Positions 15,584-24,938 are shown, numbered from the stretch's first letter. The stretch: 43,266 bases of DNA from Planctomycetota bacterium (GCA_019456225.1 VRUI01000043.1:1-43266); one strand, 5' to 3'. The notes: generated by a model not told the origin, from the letters alone. Numbers and translations: made by a program.

Positions 15584-17200
15584 TTAGATAACAGCTCCGA
15601 CTGTCGCATTTTCCGGATCGTCATCTTTCAGGTCTGAGATAATAACGTTAGTGGTCAGCATAAGTCCGGCAACCGAGGCTGCGTTCTGCAATGCGATCCT
15701 GACAACCTTTGCAGGGTCAATGATGCCTGCTTTTAGCATGTCTACGAATTCGCCTTTGCCCGCGTCATAGCCGATGTTGCCTTCTTTTTCCAAGAGCTGG
15801 GCTACGATGACATCGCCTTCTTCACCGCCGTTGTCGACGATCTGGCGGGTAGGAGCCTTAAGAGCGTCTGCGATAATGTCAAAGCCGACTTTCTCGTCGC
15901 CCCTGGCTTTCGCTCTTGCCTTGTTGACGCTTGCGATTGCACGGAGGTATGTTACTCCGCCGCCTGCGACAACGCCTTCTTCGACGGCTGCCTTGGTTGC
16001 GTGCAGTGCGTCGTCGAGCAGGTCCTTGCGTTCCTTCATCTCGGTCTCGGTCGGTGCGCCTGCTTTAAGTACGGCTACGCCGCCGGTGAGCTTTGCGAGT
16101 CTTTCCTGGAGTTTTTCCTTGTCGTACTCGCTGGTTGTTTTTTCGATGGCGTTTTTGATCTGCTCGCAGCGTGACTTGATGGCTTTCTTTTTGCCGCCGC
16201 CTTCGATGATCGTCGTGTTGTCTTTGGTGATGACGATACGTTTGGCTGAACCGAGTTGAGCAAGCTCTACAGTTTCGAGCTTGATGCCGAGGTCTTCGGT
16301 GATTACCTGTCCGCCGGTCAGAACGGCGAGGTCTTCCATCATCGCTTTTCTGCGGTCGCCAAAACCTGGAGCCTTGACTGTGCAGACTTTCAAAACGCCC
16401 TGGAGCCTGTTGATAACCAGTGCGGCGAGTGCTTCGCCTTCTACGTCTTCTGCGACAATCAAAAGCTGCGAGCCGACCTGTGCGATCTTTTCCAGCAGCG
16501 GTACGATCTCGCGAACGCTGGATATCTTTTGTTCGTGCAGCAGGATGTAGGCGTCTTCGAGAACCGCTTCCATCGTGTTGGGGTTGGTCATGAAGTATGG
16601 TGACAGGTATCCCTTGTCGAACTGCATGCCTTCAACGACGGTCAGCTCTGTTTCGAGTCCGTTACCTTCTTCGATCTCGATAACGCCTTCTGTCCCGACT
16701 TTATCCATTGCGTCTGCAAGAATTTCGCCGACTTCGGGGTTATTGTTTGCGCTGATGGCGCCGACCTTGGCGATGTCGCCGTGGCCCTTGACCTTCTTGC
16801 TGACGGATTCGATATACTCGACAACTTCCTGTGCCGCCTTGTTTACACCGCGCTGTACTGCGACCGGGTTTACTCCTGCGGATACGCGTTTTAGGCCTTC
16901 GCTGTATATCGCTTCTGCAAGTACGGTCGCAGTCGTTGTTCCGTCGCCTACCAGGTCGCTTGTTTTGCTGGCCACTTCGTTGACCATCTTTGCGCCCATG
17001 TTCTTGAAGGGTTCCGGCAGTTCGATTTCTTTACTTACCGACACGCCGTCTTTCGTGACCTTAGGCGAACCGAAGCTCTTTTGGAGCAGTACGTTTTTGC
17101 CCGTTGGTCCCATTGTAACTTTTACCGCAGCAGCGAGTTGTCCGAGCCCGTCTTTGAGCTCTGTCCTTGCCGCCGCGTCAAACATCATTTGCTTTGCCAT
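15584..17200 (-). CDS. groEL: Chaperonin GroEL, copy without GGM tail
   Basis: A 538-residue 60 kDa chaperonin subunit that forms the folding ring with GroES in the cytoplasm. It shows the ATP-binding GPTGKNV and [12 protein letters not shown] motifs, the apical-domain segment [11 protein letters not shown], and [16 protein letters not shown] in the equatorial domain. The C-terminus ends ...ENATVGAVI, without the flexible GGM repeats that line the cavity in most GroELs. It follows groES by 42 bp in the same orientation and ends at a terminator. A second GroEL with a GGM tail lies immediately upstream, so subfunctionalisation is likely. Confidence 0.97.
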   Translation of the reverse strand: MAKQMMFDAAARTELKDGLGQLAAAVKVTMGPTGKNVLLQKSFGSPKVTKDGVSVSKEIELPEPFKNMGAKMVNEVASKTSDLVGDGTTTATVLAEAIYSEGLKRVSAGVNPVAVQRGVNKAAQEVVEYIESVSKKVKGHGDIAKVGAISANNNPEVGEILADAMDKVGTEGVIEIEEGNGLETELTVVEGMQFDKGYLSPYFMTNPNTMEAVLEDAYILLHEQKISSVREIVPLLEKIAQVGSQLLIVAEDVEGEALAALVINRLQGVLKVCTVKAPGFGDRRKAMMEDLAVLTGGQVITEDLGIKLETVELAQLGSAKRIVITKDNTTIIEGGGKKKAIKSRCEQIKNAIEKTTSEYDKEKLQERLAKLTGGVAVLKAGAPTETEMKERKDLLDDALHATKAAVEEGVVAGGGVTYLRAIASVNKARAKARGDEKVGFDIIADALKAPTRQIVDNGGEEGDVIVAQLLEKEGNIGYDAGKGEFVDMLKAGIIDPAKVVRIALQNAASVAGLMLTTNVIISDLKDDDPENATVGAVI

Positions 17201-17242
17201 AATATATTAACCTCTATTCTATTGACTCCAGGTCAGTGGTTT

Positions 17243-17533
17243 CTATTTTTCAACAATACCGAGAAGTTCGCTCTCGCGAAGTATCTTGTACTCAACGTCG
17301 TCGACTTCGACTTCGCTTCCGCCGTATTTGCCATAAAGGACTACGTCGCCTTTTTTGACGGACATTTCGCCGCGGGCGCCGCTGTCGAGGAGTTTACCGT
17401 TGCCGACTGCGACAACTTTACCCATCAACGGTTTTTCTTTTGCCGACTCAGGCAGAACGATTCCGCCTGTGGTTACTGCTTGGGCTTCTTGAGGTTTTAC
17501 TACTACTCTGTCTTCCAAAGGTTTAAGTTTCAT
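17243..17533 (-). CDS. groES: Co-chaperonin GroES
   Basis: GroES caps the GroEL ring. The 96-residue protein has the standard start MKLKPLEDRVVVKP, the mobile loop with the GGIVLPESAKEKP motif, and the VLYGKYGGSEVEVDD strand near the end. AGGAG lies 9 nt before the ATG. It heads groES-groEL and lies 97 bp downstream of the GGM-tailed groEL. A candidate TTGATT-17-TATACA promoter can be read just before it, but its +1 would overlap the ribosome-binding site, so transcription from further upstream is equally likely. Confidence 0.97.
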   Translation of the reverse strand: MKLKPLEDRVVVKPQEAQAVTTGGIVLPESAKEKPLMGKVVAVGNGKLLDSGARGEMSVKKGDVVLYGKYGGSEVEVDDVEYKILRESELLGIVEK

Positions 17534-17597
17534 ATTTAAAACTCCTGTATATTTTTATGTTATATTACAATCAATATTAAGCCCGGCGTATTGCCCG

Positions 17598-17625
17598 ACT
17601 TACGACTTACTACTTACGACTTACG
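17598..17625. repeat. Heptamer tandem repeat ACTTACG
   Basis: Four consecutive 7 bp units (ACTTACG, ACTTACT, ACTTACG, ACTTACG) occupy the gap between the GGM-tailed groEL stop codon and groES. Confidence 0.75.
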
Positions 17626-17630
17626 AGCGG

Positions 17631-19307
17631 CTACATCATGCCGCCCATGCCGCCCATGCCGCCCATTCCACCCATGCCGCCGGGCATTCCGCCCATACCG
17701 CCAGGCATTCCACCAGCGTCTTTGTCGCCAGGCTTTTCCGTTACGACACAGTCGGTCGTAAGCAGAAGTCCCGCGACAGATGCACTGTTTTGCAGTGCGG
17801 TGCGGGTAACCTTGACAGGGTCGATGACGCCTGCTGCGATAAGGTCTTCGTATTTGTCTTTGTCTGCGTTATAACCGAAACCGCCTTCGCCTTCGGCTAT
17901 TTTGTTGACAACGATGTTGCCTACGGCGCCGGCGTTGTCTGCGATGCAGTAGCATGGCATCTTCAGAGCGGCAGCTACGATGTCGGCACCGGTCTTTTCG
18001 TCGCCTTTGAGCTTTAGAGCTTTGACCGCTTCGATACATCTTACCAGTGCAACGCCGCCGCCGGCAACGATACCTTCTTCGATCGCCGCGCGGGTTGCGT
18101 GCAGTGCGTCTTCGATGCGTGCTTTCTTTTCTTTCATCTCTGCTTCGGAGCCCGCCCCGACATTGATCTGAGCTACGCCGCCTGTGAGTTTGGCGAGTCT
18201 TTCCTGAAGTTTTTCGGTGTCATAATCGCTAGACGATGCTTCCATCTCTGAGCGGATAAGATTGATGCGGCCTTTGATCGCTGCGTTTGTGCCTGCGCCT
18301 TCGATGATGATCGTATTGTCATTGTCGATGGTGATCTTTTTGGCCTGGCCGAGTTGACTGAGTGTTACCTTGTCAAGTTCAACGCCGAGATCTTTGAAGA
18401 TAGCGTCTGCGCCTGTCAGTGTCGCGACATCTTCGAGCATTGCTTTTCTGCGATCGCCATAACCTGGAGCCTTAACAGCTGCGACATTCAAAACGCCGCG
18501 GAGCTTGTTGACTACCAGAGTTGCAAGTGCTTCGCCTTCTACGTCTTCAGCGATGATGAGCAGGGGTCTTTTGGATTTTGCGACCTCTTCCAGCAGCGGA
18601 ACGATCGACGCTACGTTGCTGATCTTGTCTTCGTATACTAATATATAAGGTTTTTCCAGTTCGCAGGTCATGTTGTCCGGGTTGGTCACGAAATGCGGAG
18701 AGAGGTAACCGCGGTCAAAGTTCATGCCTTCTACGTATTCGACATGAGTTTCCAGGCTTTTGCCTTCTTCAACCGTGATAACACCGTCGTTGCCGACTCT
18801 CATGAACGCTTCGGCCATCTTTTTGCCGATTTCGATGTCGTTGTTAGCCGAGATCGACGCAATGTTGACGATATCGTCTTTTTTGGTGATATCGACTGGT
18901 TTTGCGATGGATTCGAGTTTTTTCGTTGCCGCGGCGACTGCTTTTTGGAAACCGCGGTTCAGGGCCATTGCGTCGGCGCCTGCTGCCAGGTTTCTGTAGG
19001 CTTCCTTGAAAAGGGCCTCAGTCAGCACAGTTGCTGTTGTCGTTCCGTCGCCTGCGACCTTGGAGGTCTTGGACGCCGCTTCGCGAACCAGCTTTGCACC
19101 GAGATTTTCGGTCTTATCGACCAATTCGATCTCTTCTGCGACCATTACACCGTCTTTTGTCACCGTCGGTCCGCCCCATCCCTTATCGATGATAGCGTTG
19201 CGACCCCGCGGTCCGAGGGTCGATTTTACCGCTGCGGCAAGTTTTTCGACGCCTGTGAGCAATCCGGCCCGGGCATCTGATTCAAATGCTAAATCTTTTG
19301 CTGCCAT
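17631..19307 (-). CDS. groEL: Chaperonin GroEL, copy with GGM tail
   Basis: A 558-residue GroEL. Nucleotide-binding LGPRGRN and [13 protein letters not shown], the apical [13 protein letters not shown] and the equatorial [15 protein letters not shown] are all present. The C-terminus is a run of GGM/PGGM repeats (about the last 25 residues, ending MGGMM), the flexible cavity-floor tail of canonical GroEL. It is clearly a different paralogue from the copy at 15584-17200: the two differ at many positions, including [10 protein letters not shown] against [11 protein letters not shown] -24/-12 sigma-54-type promoter lies 67 bp upstream, with AAGGAG before the ATG. It is followed by heptamer repeats and groES. 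Confidence 0.97.
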   Translation of the reverse strand: MAAKDLAFESDARAGLLTGVEKLAAAVKSTLGPRGRNAIIDKGWGGPTVTKDGVMVAEEIELVDKTENLGAKLVREAASKTSKVAGDGTTTATVLTEALFKEAYRNLAAGADAMALNRGFQKAVAAATKKLESIAKPVDITKKDDIVNIASISANNDIEIGKKMAEAFMRVGNDGVITVEEGKSLETHVEYVEGMNFDRGYLSPHFVTNPDNMTCELEKPYILVYEDKISNVASIVPLLEEVAKSKRPLLIIAEDVEGEALATLVVNKLRGVLNVAAVKAPGYGDRRKAMLEDVATLTGADAIFKDLGVELDKVTLSQLGQAKKITIDNDNTIIIEGAGTNAAIKGRINLIRSEMEASSSDYDTEKLQERLAKLTGGVAQINVGAGSEAEMKEKKARIEDALHATRAAIEEGIVAGGGVALVRCIEAVKALKLKGDEKTGADIVAAALKMPCYCIADNAGAVGNIVVNKIAEGEGGFGYNADKDKYEDLIAAGVIDPVKVTRTALQNSASVAGLLLTTDCVVTEKPGDKDAGGMPGGMGGMPGGMGGMGGMGGMGGMM

Positions 19308-19373
19308 AATGTCTGTTACTCCTTGTTTTATACAGGGACAATATTAATATTCAAATTCAATAACAATACACAG

Positions 19374-19390
19374 TGCAAACACAGTGCCAG
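19374..19390 (-). promoter_or_regulatory. Sigma-54-type (-24/-12) promoter for GGM-tailed groEL
   Basis: On the minus strand CTGGCACTGTGTTTGCA fits the sigma-54 consensus (YTGGCAC...TTGCW) with exact GG-N10-GC spacing (GG at 19387-19388, GC at 19375-19376). The predicted transcription start is near 19363, about 55 nt before the start codon. An intrinsic terminator upstream isolates it from tsaB. Confidence 0.6.
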
Positions 19391-19506
19391 ACTAATTTGA
19401 CAAAATGCCAGTAACGAGCAGTAATGAATATAAGCTGTTTAGTGTAAAGAGCTTAAGGGCAACAAAAAACAGAAATAAAACAACTCGGAAAGGGCGATAG
19501 TCCCAA

Positions 19507-19532
19507 AAAACTGCCAGTTTTGACTGACAAAA
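19507..19532. promoter_or_regulatory. Overlapping inverted repeats, candidate activator site
   Basis: AAAACTG-C-CAGTTTT (19507-19521) overlaps TTTTG-ACTGA-CAAAA (19518-19532). The pair lies about 120-140 bp upstream of the -24/-12 element, a usual distance for sigma-54 enhancer sites. The activator identity is unknown. Confidence 0.35.
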
Positions 19533-19566
19533 CCCAACCAACACGCCAACTTGACAGTGTTTCCAG

Positions 19567-19607
19567 AAAAAGGGATAAATTGCTAAGTAGACTTTGCAAT
19601 TTATCCC
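19567..19607 (-). terminator. Intrinsic terminator of tsaB
   Basis: On the minus strand GGGATAAATTGC pairs perfectly with GCAATTTATCCC (19572-19607) over a 12 nt loop, followed at once by five T residues (19567-19571). It lies 47 bp after the tsaB stop codon. Confidence 0.8.
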
Positions 19608-19653
19608 AAATTTTTAGTGGGCGATTCTGGAGTAGTGGTTAGTGAGCTATGAG

Positions 19654-20394
19654 TTATTTCCCAGCTATTCGTTTTTCGAGGTTTTCTTCTGCGTCTGTTT
19701 TTCTTAGGTATAGGGGTGAAAGTTGCTTTGGGGGTGTGAAATCGCCGTTTTTGGCTTGTTTTCGGCCTTGTTTGTAGATTCCGCTTGCCCTGGCTGCCCA
19801 GTATTGCTCATCGATGACTTTTATCCCGTCTGCCGCAAATTTGTCCTTATAATATAGCAGGCCCTCGCCGAGCAGCCATAGCGGCTGATCGCCACCTGCA
19901 AACCTCTCTACGAACTCGGCGGCCTTTATGAGCGTGTCATCGGTCGTTTTGGCCCACTGATCGCCGTTTTTCTCGAATACCGCCGTAAAAAAGTGGTTTC
20001 TTTTGGCGTCGATTATGGTCGCGATGCGATTAATTTGCAGATTTTGCTCATTTATGCAGGTTTTCGCATTTTCTGCGAGCGCGTCGGTAGTTTTTACGCC
20101 GACAATCCGAATTTTTTTTGCCAGGGCCATCATCTTCGCCATTGTCACGGCAATTCTAATTCCCGTAAAACTGCCAGGTCCGATAGAAATATAAATTTCC
20201 GCTATGTCTGACGGATTGCTATCGGACTTAGCCAATAACCCAGCAATAGTTTCAAAAAGCTCGGAATTATGCCTCATTGGGGCGGAGAAAAATTTTTCAG
20301 AAATAATCCCGTCACCCCACCCTAACGCCACAGAACCGGCCCTTCCGGAAGTTTCTAGTGCTAATATAATGGGTTTTTTGCTTTTTTCAGTCAT
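19654..20394 (-). CDS. tsaB: tRNA threonylcarbamoyladenosine synthesis protein TsaB
   Basis: TsaB partners TsaD and TsaE to place the t6A modification on ANN-decoding tRNAs. The 246-residue protein has the ASKHA-type N-terminus ILALETSGRAGSVAL and the diagnostic SIGPGSFTGIRIAVTMAK segment (about 70-87). The chain is full length for the family. It is a single-gene unit: its own terminator follows, and the secretin gene diverges from it upstream. Neither tsaD nor tsaE is in the window. Confidence 0.9.
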   Translation of the reverse strand: MTEKSKKPIILALETSGRAGSVALGWGDGIISEKFFSAPMRHNSELFETIAGLLAKSDSNPSDIAEIYISIGPGSFTGIRIAVTMAKMMALAKKIRIVGVKTTDALAENAKTCINEQNLQINRIATIIDAKRNHFFTAVFEKNGDQWAKTTDDTLIKAAEFVERFAGGDQPLWLLGEGLLYYKDKFAADGIKVIDEQYWAARASGIYKQGRKQAKNGDFTPPKQLSPLYLRKTDAEENLEKRIAGK

Positions 20395-20533
20395 AAAACT
20401 TTCAAAAATTGTATAATAAATAGTTGAATCGAGAGATTTTATTGTATTGGCAGTATAGCCGTTCTTAGTGCTGATTTCAAGGGTAGGTTCGATAATAATT
20501 CTAATATTAGTCGTGAAATCACGATTTGCTGTT

Positions 20534-20572
20534 AGTAAAAAGTATTTTACTCTTGCAAAAAAGTTTTTTACT
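20534..20572. promoter_or_regulatory. Paired palindromes overlapping the secretin promoter
   Basis: AGTAAAA-AGTA-TTTTACT (20534-20551) and AAAAAAG-TTTTTT (20557-20569) form two similar AT-rich inverted repeats with centres about 20-21 bp apart, close to two helical turns. AAAAAGT(A/T)TTTTACT is directly repeated at 20537 and 20558. Position and spacing suggest an operator pair. Confidence 0.35.
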
Positions 20573-20580
20573 TATAAAAT
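20553..20580 (+). promoter_or_regulatory. Candidate sigma-70 promoter for the secretin gene
   Basis: TTGCAA (20553-20558), a 16 bp spacer and TAAAAT (20575-20580) give a fair sigma-70 match. The predicted start is near 20587, leaving a leader of about 68 nt before the GTG at 20655. Confidence 0.45.
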
Positions 20581-20654
20581 GGCTCTCTGTCGATACATGC
20601 ATTTACTGGGCGGTAAGTTTATTCAGTTTTTCTTTTTTTGTTGGAGATAATAAA

Positions 20655-23600
20655 GTGCTAATAAGTTCAGCTTCTAGACGGCTGTTTAGCCTGAGTACCC
20701 TACTTGTTTTAGCATGTCTGTGTTTTTTGGTGATACCGGCAATGGTATCAGCGGAACAGGATACGGAAAAAATAAGTCAGCAGGAAGCACTCAGGAAAAG
20801 GGCAGATCTACACAAAAGTATTGCGCGTGAACAAATCCGAAGGGGTATGTACAAAGAAGCCGAAGACAGGCTTAAACTGTGCAAATCCGAATCCGGCAAG
20901 TTCCTCAGTTCCAGTGAGCTGAAAGCTCTGGACGATATGCTCGCCGAGACTATAGTCGCTAAGAATTCTATCGTCCAAATTGCGCAGGCTCTCGGTGAAA
21001 GCGACATGCTCCGCAAGGCTCATAAGTATGCCGAGTCCAGAGACCTCCTGATATCCATCAAGAACAATCCATACTCTAAGCCTGATCTTCGTGCGCAAGT
21101 TACCAAGGAAATCGCTGAGCTTAACAATATTATCGGCAAGACAGCCCCGCCTGTCAAAACTGTTACTGAAAAGCCCGTTGTCAAAGGTACCGCCGATCCT
21201 CACAAAGGCGATACTATGCTGGATATGCTTAATAATAAAATGCGGACAGACGATAAAACCATAGTCGCAAAGCCCGTTGCCAAAGAGGTCAAGCCAGACC
21301 CTGAGGTCAACCCATACTCTGAGGTTAAACCAGATCCAAAGACCACCGGCACCATCGGCGCGAGCATCAGCGATCTGTCAAAGAAGTTCGAGTCATACAA
21401 GAAGCAGGTCCAGGCACTCTTCCAGGCATCTGTAGATATGTATAATAAGGGTCAATACGCCCAGGCTCGCACCGGTCTGTCAGAGATAGTATCGACCGGC
21501 CTTGAGATTTCTATCAACAATCTCTCACCGCAGGATTATCTCGATATGACCAATTCGGCGATCAAGTCCAGAGAAACTGCCAAGGGACTTATCGCATCTT
21601 CCGTGAAACTTTATGATAAGCAGCTGTTCGAAGAGGCACTCAAATCACTACAGGCAATAAAGAAAGATCACAGCGCATATCTCTCATCAGATGACATCAA
21701 AGCTATTGATGGACTCATCGACAAGACTGCGGCAGCTGTTTCCGGGAGAAATAATATCCTCGAAAAACTTCAAGTGATCGGCAAGCTCATCGATGAAAAG
21801 AAATTCGTCGAGGCTAAGGCCCTTATTGAATCGCTCAAGGCAAGCCCGCTTCTAAACCAGCAGGAAAGGGAGTCTATTCCGAAGGTTTTAGCGGAGTTGG
21901 ATTCGGAAATTAAAAATCAAAATAACGCCATTGCCGGGATATTCGCCGATGCCGTTAGCAACTTCAAATCCGGACAGTTTGAAAAGGCTCGCCAGGGCTT
22001 TACCGCTGTTGCCATATCAGGACTGAAAATCGACAAAGAAGGACGCACATCAACGGATTATCTTGTGATGATAGAAAAGGCTGTCACAGACACTAAGGTT
22101 GCCGAGCGGCTTCGTCTTAAAGATATCGAAAGGCTCGATGAACTCAAAAAAATCGCCGCCGAAGCACAAGCAACTGCTGATATTGCTGCTGCTAAAGCCA
22201 GGACCGAGGCAGATGCACTTGCTATGGCTAAAGTCGCTGAAGCAGAAAGAGAAAAACTCGCCGTCGAAGCTGAGGAAAGAAGAACGATCAAACCTGTCGG
22301 CTTCATTCGACGGTTACGTGAAAAAGAAAATAGAACTATCGGCTATGTCAGTGCATTTGTCGGTGACAAAGTTAAAAAAACATATGTCGCTATCGGCAGT
22401 AAAGAGTTTGGACAGGCTTTTGCTCTTAACGCCGAAGCGATGACACTGATCAATACGAAAAGCGAAATTCTTGGCGATGAAATTTACAATGGACACAAAA
22501 GAACACTTCTGGGTCAATACGACACGATCGTGGCTGCCAAGAAGAGTTACCTCGCTATACTGAAAACCAAAAACGAAGAAGACATTAAAATAGAATCCCA
22601 GAAAATCCGTGAAGAATTTGAGGATGAAAGAAAGCAGAGAGTTAAGGAGTATCTCGCCAACGCAAACAATTATATATATAATTACCACTACGAACTGGCT
22701 CTTGACCAGATCGAAAAGGTCTTGAGGCTCGAGCCCGACAACGAAGAAGCTAAATGGAAGCAAACTACTCTTACCGATACGATTCGCTGGAAAAAAGAGA
22801 ACGATACCAGAAAGAAAATCAACACGGTTGAGATGCGTACCCTGATTGGTGCAAAAGAAAAAGAAATGCCGTATTCCGCTGAGATAACATATCCCGGTGC
22901 AGACAATATTATGGGTCCGAGGGATTGGTTGCAACTTACCAAAGACCGTAAAAAAGACGAGCATAAGGGGCGAAGCGCAGCAGACAAAGAAGTCTACGAT
23001 CAGCTCGATCGCCTTGTCGATCTTTCAGCTCTCACTGTGGACACGACAATCGAAGAAGCTATCAATGTTATTCGTATCTCTGTCGAACCTGAGCTTAAGA
23101 TATCTGTTTTGTGGAACGACCTTAGCGAAAACGCTTTTATTCAGCGTGACGCCCCTATTGGGATTGAAGGTCGCGGTTTTACCGATGTTCCGCTTAAAAC
23201 AGGTCTCGACAGGGTTCTTCAGGCGGTCAGCAGTGGAAGCCTTTCCGAGCTCGACTATAGTGTTGAAGAAGGCCTTGTAACGGTTGCTACAAAAGAGAGT
23301 CTGCCGGAAAAACTCGAGATGCGTACTTACGATGTCGCTGAACTCGTCAGTTCTCAGAACAATCAGGGCGGCGGTCGTGGTGGTCGCGGCGGCGGACGTG
23401 GCGGTCGCGGCGGCGGTCGCGGTGGTCGCGGTGGTGGTCGCGGCGGACGTGACAGTTATGGCGGCGGCGGTGGTCGCGGCGGTTACGGCGGCGGTGGCGG
23501 TGGTTATGGCGGCGGCGGTTACGGCGGCGGCGGCGGTGGTTACGGCGGCGGCGGTTATGGCGGCGGCGGTTACGGTGGTGGCGGTGGCGGTTATGGCGGC

Positions 23601-24887
23601 GGCATGATGGGCGGCGGCATGATGGGCGGCATGGGCGGCATGATGGGCGGTGGTATGATGGGCGGCATGGGCGGCGGCATGCAAATGATGCAGCTTTTAA
23701 TGAACATCAAGCAGATCGACCCGGAAAGCTGGGACCAGAACCAGAGCATGGGCATGGGCATGGGCATGGGCATGAATCGTCGCAATCCTATGGGCCGACC
23801 CAGCACGGGTGGTGGTATCTCTGGCACTGATGATGGGACAGGCACAGGCAAAGGTACGGTTATGCCTTTCGGCATGAATACTCTGATGGTTTTCCAGACA
23901 CCTGAGGTTCACGAAAAGATCGAGAAGCTTCTCGAAATGTTGAGCGGTCTTTCCGATGACCAGGTCTCTATCGAGACGCGGTTTATCGTTGTCAGCGAAA
24001 ACTTCCTTGAAGACATCGGTCTTCATGTTAATTTCAGAAGACTTAATCTTGGTGGTACGCTCGGCGTCATCACCAGCCTTACTTCGGGATCGTTCGGTTT
24101 TGTCGCTCCTGTAGCTACCGGTATTACAAGCTCTATCGCTGAATCCGGCGCATTTATTCATGGCCTTGACGGACTTACCGGTACCGGCCCCGGTCTTTCG
24201 GCAAGACACAGTATCGGGGGCAACATGGACGATCTTGCTGTTGATTTCCTGCTCCGTATGACAAATGCTCATTCCAATGCACGTACGCTTACCGCTCCTA
24301 AGATTACGGTTATCAGCGGCGAGATGGGATACATTTCTGTTACAAAAGAAGTTAATTATATATCAAATATTACATTCGGCAGCGATACAATTACTGCTGG
24401 AGTCGGCGGTGCTGTAGTTAGGTCTTTTACTGAAAATGAGATCGAGACACTTGACAGCACTATTGACCTGGAAGTTACCCCGGTGATCACTACCGACAAG
24501 AAGTATGTTCTGCTCAGTATAAGCACTTCTCTTTCTAAAGCCAGGTTTGGCGAAGGCCTTAAGGGTAAGAGTTATGGCATTGTGGACAACAAGCTCCAGG
24601 CAGTTGAATTTGACCTGCCTGAGATTGAAGAGTCGGAGATCGAAACTCGCGTTCGTGTTCCTGACGGGGGTACGGTTCTTCTTGGTGGACTTACTGTTAC
24701 TGCACATGTTGAAAAGGAAATGGGTGTCCCGATCCTTTCGAAGATCCCGATACTCGGCCGTTTCTTCTCCAATCGCAGCGAAGTCGAAGACAGGGAAGTA
24801 CTCCTTATCCTTGTCAAGCCTACCATCATCCTCAAGGATGAAGTAGAAGCAAGAGCCGTCGCGCAAATCGAAGGTCTCGAGTACTAG
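20655..24887 (+). CDS. Giant secretin (GspD/PilQ superfamily) with glycine-rich insert
   Basis: A 1410-residue outer-membrane secretin homologue. GTG (20655) is chosen because GGAG lies 8 nt upstream and it yields a clean signal peptide ending near MVSAEQ (about residue 35). Residues ~40-760 are helical, TPR-like repeats (ARQGFTAVAISGLKI-type units) with an Ala/Glu coiled-coil around 500-545. Residues ~780-900 resemble the STN/N0 secretin domain. Residues ~905-1010 are an RGG, then GGY, then GGM low-complexity run. Residues ~1065-1400 form the secretin channel domain, with VRVPDGGTVLLGGL and VPILSKIPILGRFF. Far longer than typical secretins. Forms the outer-membrane pore of a type II/IV-like export or pilus system; partner genes are absent nearby. 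Confidence 0.85.
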   Translation: MLISSASRRLFSLSTLLVLACLCFLVIPAMVSAEQDTEKISQQEALRKRADLHKSIAREQIRRGMYKEAEDRLKLCKSESGKFLSSSELKALDDMLAETIVAKNSIVQIAQALGESDMLRKAHKYAESRDLLISIKNNPYSKPDLRAQVTKEIAELNNIIGKTAPPVKTVTEKPVVKGTADPHKGDTMLDMLNNKMRTDDKTIVAKPVAKEVKPDPEVNPYSEVKPDPKTTGTIGASISDLSKKFESYKKQVQALFQASVDMYNKGQYAQARTGLSEIVSTGLEISINNLSPQDYLDMTNSAIKSRETAKGLIASSVKLYDKQLFEEALKSLQAIKKDHSAYLSSDDIKAIDGLIDKTAAAVSGRNNILEKLQVIGKLIDEKKFVEAKALIESLKASPLLNQQERESIPKVLAELDSEIKNQNNAIAGIFADAVSNFKSGQFEKARQGFTAVAISGLKIDKEGRTSTDYLVMIEKAVTDTKVAERLRLKDIERLDELKKIAAEAQATADIAAAKARTEADALAMAKVAEAEREKLAVEAEERRTIKPVGFIRRLREKENRTIGYVSAFVGDKVKKTYVAIGSKEFGQAFALNAEAMTLINTKSEILGDEIYNGHKRTLLGQYDTIVAAKKSYLAILKTKNEEDIKIESQKIREEFEDERKQRVKEYLANANNYIYNYHYELALDQIEKVLRLEPDNEEAKWKQTTLTDTIRWKKENDTRKKINTVEMRTLIGAKEKEMPYSAEITYPGADNIMGPRDWLQLTKDRKKDEHKGRSAADKEVYDQLDRLVDLSALTVDTTIEEAINVIRISVEPELKISVLWNDLSENAFIQRDAPIGIEGRGFTDVPLKTGLDRVLQAVSSGSLSELDYSVEEGLVTVATKESLPEKLEMRTYDVAELVSSQNNQGGGRGGRGGGRGGRGGGRGGRGGGRGGRDSYGGGGGRGGYGGGGGGYGGGGYGGGGGGYGGGGYGGGGYGGGGGGYGGGMMGGGMMGGMGGMMGGGMMGGMGGGMQMMQLLMNIKQIDPESWDQNQSMGMGMGMGMNRRNPMGRPSTGGGISGTDDGTGTGKGTVMPFGMNTLMVFQTPEVHEKIEKLLEMLSGLSDDQVSIETRFIVVSENFLEDIGLHVNFRRLNLGGTLGVITSLTSGSFGFVAPVATGITSSIAESGAFIHGLDGLTGTGPGLSARHSIGGNMDDLAVDFLLRMTNAHSNARTLTAPKITVISGEMGYISVTKEVNYISNITFGSDTITAGVGGAVVRSFTENEIETLDSTIDLEVTPVITTDKKYVLLSISTSLSKARFGEGLKGKSYGIVDNKLQAVEFDLPEIEESEIETRVRVPDGGTVLLGGLTVTAHVEKEMGVPILSKIPILGRFFSNRSEVEDREVLLILVKPTIILKDEVEARAVAQIEGLEY

Positions 24888-24905
24888 ATAACACTAATAA
24901 GATAT

Positions 24906-24938
24906 AAAAGGGACGCCGTAACAGGTGTCCCTTTTTTT
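24906..24938 (+). terminator. Intrinsic terminator of the secretin gene
   Basis: AAAAGGGACGCC (24906-24917) pairs with GGTGTCCCTTTT (24924-24935), with one G-U pair over a 6 nt loop, and the T-tract continues to 24938. It begins about 20 bp after the secretin stop codon. Confidence 0.85.

Larger units (their letters stand above)
19308..19653. other. Intergenic region between tsaB and groEL
   Basis: No gene is seen. Reading in the direction of transcription (minus strand) it holds the tsaB terminator (19567-19607), two overlapping inverted repeats (19507-19532) that could bind an activator, and the -24/-12 element (19374-19390), followed by a 5' leader of about 55 nt. No CIRCE element was found. 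Confidence 0.6.

Noticed and set aside
15418..19653. CIRCE element for HrcA control of chaperonins
   Set aside because: TTAGCACTC-N9-GAGTGCTAA was not found in any of the chaperone gaps.
23025..23684. Ala/Thr-rich minus-strand frame
   Set aside because: It is the opposite strand of the glycine-rich secretin insert, so the repetitiveness is inherited from that segment.
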